Shown here in pieces: positions 18,701 to 22,450 of a stretch of 22,450 nucleotides of DNA. The stretch is from Larix sibirica (Eukaryota; Streptophyta; Pinopsida; Pinales; Pinaceae): NCBI GenBank assembly GCA_004151065.3, contig NWUY0300003339.1, forward strand, positions 56,208 through 78,657, given 5' to 3'. Made by a program: the position numbers and the translations under genes. The first letter of the stretch is position 1. Each line of letters starts with the position of its first letter. The notes under the pieces were generated by a model. It was not told where the DNA came from. It ran no database searches and worked only from the letters and a program-made list of their open reading frames with translations.

Positions 18701-19568
18701 GGATGCCTAAGGCAGAGACTTTCGAAGCGGTAGAAAACAGTTTCTCTGTTAATAAGCCACTGCAAAGATTGTACAAGACTGGGTACACTAATACCCGTGA
18801 TATTCTATCCGAAGACGTTGACAGAACAATTGACTTGGAAGAGTATGAGGAAGAGACATCCGTTCAAAGCAAACATGAAACTAAACATCAGTCTTGGTTG
18901 GAAGTGACCAACTTCTTTTCTTGCAGAAGGGAGGCAAATGATAGCTTGTCTTCTGGTGGGGCTAAACTACATACTATGCATGTAAGCTTTCAAATCTGCT
19001 ATGTATGTATGCCTAGACTTTGAGCTCCTAATTGGAAATTTGAATATTTTGCTGTTTTGGCGTTGCAGATAGATTTAAAAACATATCAGTGGCTGCTCCA
19101 CGAGAATCCATGGGATTTAAATGAACACCATCGGGTATTATTAGTACATCTGATCAAGCAAGCCAATTATGAAAAGGCTTTGAAAATATTCGCAGATACA
19201 AAGCAGAAATACGCTGAAATATGCGAGGTGATGAAGGAAACCAAACAGCTTCGGCAGTTGGAAGTGCTTCGGGGGTCACGGATTGTGGGGATGACAACCA
19301 CTGTAAGTTTTCTCACCCTCTTTAACTTTGAAGCAGAATTGAAAGGATCGTACTAATTTTTTTGTTTTCACCAAGCGTCGCAGGGAGCAGCATTGTATAG
19401 CGACGTTCTTAAAAAGCTTAGACCGTCAATTGTTTTTGTTGAAGAAGCTTCCGAGATCTTGGAACCTCAATTGCTTGCGGTGCTTGAACCTACCGTTCAA
19501 CATCTAATTTTGTTTGGTGATCAATATCAGTTATCTCCCCGTGTAGCATGCCATAAACTTGAACGCTG
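15735..19568 (+). CDS. ZNFX1-like helicase-PARP gene, copy 2, exons 1-4 only (continues beyond window)
   Basis: Exons 15735-17790, 18194-18981, 19069-19302 and 19384-19568 encode residues 1-1087 plus two bases, identical in translation to copy 1: N-terminal SWR-rich tail, cold-shock-like domain, ZNFX1-like region, Walker A, motif Ia, Walker B and motif III. Introns are 17791-18193, 18982-19068 and 19303-19383. Exon 5 would start after intron 4, which runs past 22450, so whether this copy also carries the zinc fingers and PARP domain cannot be seen. It has no stop or frameshift. It may be a real recent paralogue or the same locus assembled twice. Confidence 0.85.
17849..17886. repeat. Compound microsatellite, copy 2
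   Basis: (GC)6-AC-(AT)12 in intron 1, the same unit counts as at 6727-6764. Confidence 0.97.
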
Positions 19569-19752
19569 GTATGTATGTGATTTTCTAGTCCGGATTCTAC
19601 TTATACTTCATTTCAAGGTCTTACTAGCCTATGAAAAGTATTCTAATTCAAAGTATTCCAAATCTATTGACATAAAACTTGATGCAAGGACTTGTGTATA
19701 GAGACATTGGCACGTTGACCAACAATCCTACAATGAAAATGGTGTAAATAAC

Positions 19753-22022
19753 TTTTGGTCACGGGGAAGTAAAGGCAGATATATCTGTGACGTCGTTCAA
19801 CCACACATAATAACAATTATAAACAAACACATATAGATACACTCAGAGCTACACTATATTAACTTGCCCAAAAACAAACTCATTACATGCTCTTCTTAAT
19901 ACTCTACACGTAAAGTCTAGATCCTTCCTTTCTTGAGAGAATGTGCCCTCTAGAGGTTTCTGCACTGTCTAATTGTCCTTACTGGATTACTGCTGGAATA
20001 ATAAGTCCATAGCTAACACTCTCTCTTAATTTGGACCATAGTATCCTACAACATTTATAAATTTACATAAAAACTAACAGAACATTCAACTTTTGGTTTT
20101 GACATACAAGACTAACATTAAAATAAAAACATTCAACTTAAAAACATTCAACTTTTGGTTTTGACATACAAGACTAACATTGAAATAAAAACATTCAACT
20201 TCTGCTTTTGACATATAAGACATGTTTTTAGACTCTTTTTCATCTTCATATTCCACCTCATCTGGTGTGTCTCACCTTCAACAACTATGAACCTCATGCG
20301 AGTCACCTCTCTAAGAATTTTTCTTCTCTCACACAGTTGTTCCATACAATATTCACTTCAGCTTCAATGATAATCTCTTCCTTTTCATTATATTTATCAA
20401 TCCCTTACAGTCTCCTATCTTCTGAAATTCAATCCCTGTTTCTTGGGCTATCTCAGCTTCTATCAATTCAAGATTGTTGAGATATATTCTCAATACTTCA
20501 CAGTTCACAGTTGTCTTCATTTCCAGAAATTTAACTGCCTTCCTGTAACCCATTTCTTCTTTTAATTCTATGGCCTTCAGGTCAAGCTTCTTAAAGATTT
20601 CATCTTAGCCTCTTCACGGTTGTTTTCACCAACTGCAATTGTATAGGGCTGCTGTACTCTTAGAACTCAACCTTCTGGTTCACTTTTGTCACTAACGGAT
20701 TTTCTCCCCCACATGTCAAACATTGTTGCTGAGCTTCTGATCGTCTTTTTCATACCACAGGCTTCAGACCCTTAAATCTCAAAACCAGAACTTTTAACTT
20801 AAGAGACCAAAATACAGATAAACCAAAGCTGCTCCAAAATCTGGTCTCTGCTATGATACCTGCGGCCAAACGGGCGAAATGCTTGCCCGCCTCAATCTTC
20901 GTAGCTCCAGCACCCTCCTCCACACTTCTTTTCCATTCATTTGTCATACATTCTCCACACTTCTTTTCCAATCATTTATCATACATTTGGACTTTCCTTC
21001 ATGTATGATGAGTGTCCCCTTTTTTTTCATCTTTTTAACTACGGGCCCTTTATTTTAATAAATTAAGAAAGAGAAATAAAACTTAAGACTTATGTAGGCC
21101 ATTCGCTTATGTAGGCCATGGTCTGACCCTTTTCCAACCCGACTTAATCTCTTATCCTGCAGTCATGCAAACGAAATCAACCAGGACCGTCAGATCCGCG
21201 AGATGGAGGATGGAGGGTTGGAATTAAATTCTGCTCTTCGAACGTTTCTGAACTTTACCACATCTCACGTACCCGAAATGAGTTTTAGAACAGCTCGACT
21301 TGGCGATTTATAGAATTTTGGGTCACATTTGGTTCACTAACGTCATCTCTAGCCACGAACCCAAATGGATTTTAACCATTGATTTCCCCTTCACGATAAA
21401 GGCCATCCATTTGCCTTTGCCTCGTAGCTTCGGCTCTTCTAGGAATATTGGCTCCTCTGTCGATTTCTCCTTTACACAACAGCTACCACCTCCTTTATCA
21501 CGCTGCTACACGGCCTCTTCCTTCTCCAGCCGCCTTGTCCTTTCTTCCTACCTCTGGCTGCTGCCCTATGGCTATCATCTTCAAACCGTTAAATGGCGGC
21601 TTCTCACTTCATGGCAGTTGCATCTTGCACTGTTTCCTTCTGTTACTGACTGCCACAGCAGCAATCACCAAACACCGGCGACGTCTCCGCTTCTGGGTGG
21701 GGTCAGCACTTTCAGACACAGCTTCAACTCTGGTGGCCTCTCCTTTACCTGCTCTGATAAAAAAACAAACACATAAACATTCGGAGCTACAATTCAACTA
21801 CAAAAACTCTGTATTAACTTGCCAAACATAAAACTCTTTGCATGGTCTTCTTAATACCCTATGCATCAAGTCAAGAGGCTTCCTCTCCTTGAGAGAGTGT
21901 GCCCTCTAGAGGATTCTGCACTGTCTAATTGTCCTTACTTATATTATTGCTTTTGGAGTAATAAGTCTCAGCTACCAAATCTGATATTGAGGGGCCGGAG
22001 GAATTAATTTCACCTACCAACA
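19753..22022 (-). mobile_element. LTR retroelement in intron 4 of copy 2, right LTR truncated and without SINE
   Basis: The left LTR (19753-20053) and internal region (20054-21759) match copy 1 exactly as far as I can see, including the 47-bp minisatellite (from 20082) and the 35-bp duplication (20918-20987). At 21759 the match ends inside the primer-binding site. About 20 bases that in copy 1 hold the rest of that site and the LTR tip TGTTGG are missing, and the remaining LTR (about 21760-22022, ending CCAACA) differs at many positions from copy 1. The SINE target site is unoccupied at 21960-21968. Confidence 0.62.
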
Positions 22023-22450
22023 TGTATGAAATTTATTTAGATATCTCTTATGGTAAAAGGGGTTCCAGTTGTAAATCTTGTTTGAGTGAAGTCTCAATAA
22101 GCTCATTTAACTCCATGTAAATGTAATTAACTCAAAGTGAGCACCGGACCCATTTAATCACCAAAGAGGAATCACCATGTTGACCTCCTTTAAAGATGCT
22201 ATCATCAAATTTAAGACGTATACATATAGAATCTCTTATAAATAAAAAAATTATTTTAGCTATTCAATTCAATCAAATTATAATTTCATTGTATAAATAA
22301 AAAAGTGTGATCTCTTATAAATAAAAACATTATTTTAGCTATTAAAATAAATTAAATTATAATTTGATCGTATATTTTTATATATTTCAAAATAGATAGA
22401 GATGAAATCTACAAGATAACATGTTGTAGATAATAAATTTGTAAAGCTGC
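22023..22450 (+). other. Diverged intron 4 sequence with a local tandem duplication
   Basis: Homologous to 11162 onward of copy 1. TCTCTTATAAATAAAAA begins twice, at 22232 and 22311, so an AT-rich unit of about 79 bp is tandemly duplicated; copy 1 has a single unit (about 11397). No gene is visible. Confidence 0.7.

Larger units (their letters stand above)
14384..22450 (+). repeat. Direct repeat, copy 2 (cut by window end)
   Basis: Repeats 3262 onward at offset 11,122. No difference was noticed through 21759, including intron microsatellites and homopolymers. From 21760 it is related but diverged. The LINE that precedes copy 1 is absent before copy 2. Confidence 0.92.
19569..22450 (+). other. 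Intron 4 of copy 2, incomplete
   Basis: It contains the same LTR element as copy 1 and then diverged AT-rich sequence. No acceptor equivalent to 11705 is reached before the window ends. Confidence 0.75.

Overview
This is nuclear DNA from a eukaryote, almost certainly a land plant. A large multi-exon gene with canonical GT-AG introns is embedded in retrotransposon debris. The non-LTR element has a plant-type DUF4283/zinc-knuckle ORF1, and the LTR element uses the initiator-tRNA-Met primer site TGGTATCAGAGC that is common in plant Copia-like elements. A seed plant, perhaps with a large repeat-rich genome, is my guess; nothing here fixes the species.

Layout. (1) 1-~3050, minus strand: a degraded LINE, with reverse transcriptase (two stop codons, cut by the window edge), AP-type endonuclease and ORF1. 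(2) 3262-4574: promoter/5' region of the main gene, with a perfect 15-bp inverted repeat, a 28-bp tandem repeat and a tiny upstream ORF. (3) 4613-14382, plus strand: ten exons, each joining in frame, predict about 1,675 residues: Ser/Trp/Arg/Gln-rich tail, cold-shock-like domain, ZNFX1-like helical region, superfamily 1 (UPF1-like) RNA helicase, NFX1-type zinc fingers, coiled coil and a C-terminal PARP (ADP-ribosyltransferase) domain with an apparent His-Tyr-Glu triad. The last exon stops at a single N (14383). (4) 14384-22450: the same 5' region and exons 1-4 appear again, offset by 11,122 bp. I see no difference over about 7.4 kb (3262-10637 versus 14384-21759), then the copies diverge abruptly inside a retroelement in intron 4. 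Exons 5-10 of copy 2 lie beyond the window.

Intron 4 of each copy holds an old LTR element without recognisable gag-pol (a pair of diverged LTRs around about 1.7 kb). Copy 1 also has a 223-bp SINE-like insertion with a 9-bp target duplication, absent from copy 2.

The most interesting signal is the protein: a ZNFX1-type RNA helicase with a cold-shock-like domain in front and a PARP catalytic domain fused behind its zinc fingers, suggesting RNA recognition coupled to ADP-ribosylation. The main caution is that the duplication meets at an N and is identical down to microsatellite length, so an assembly artefact must be excluded before copy number is believed.
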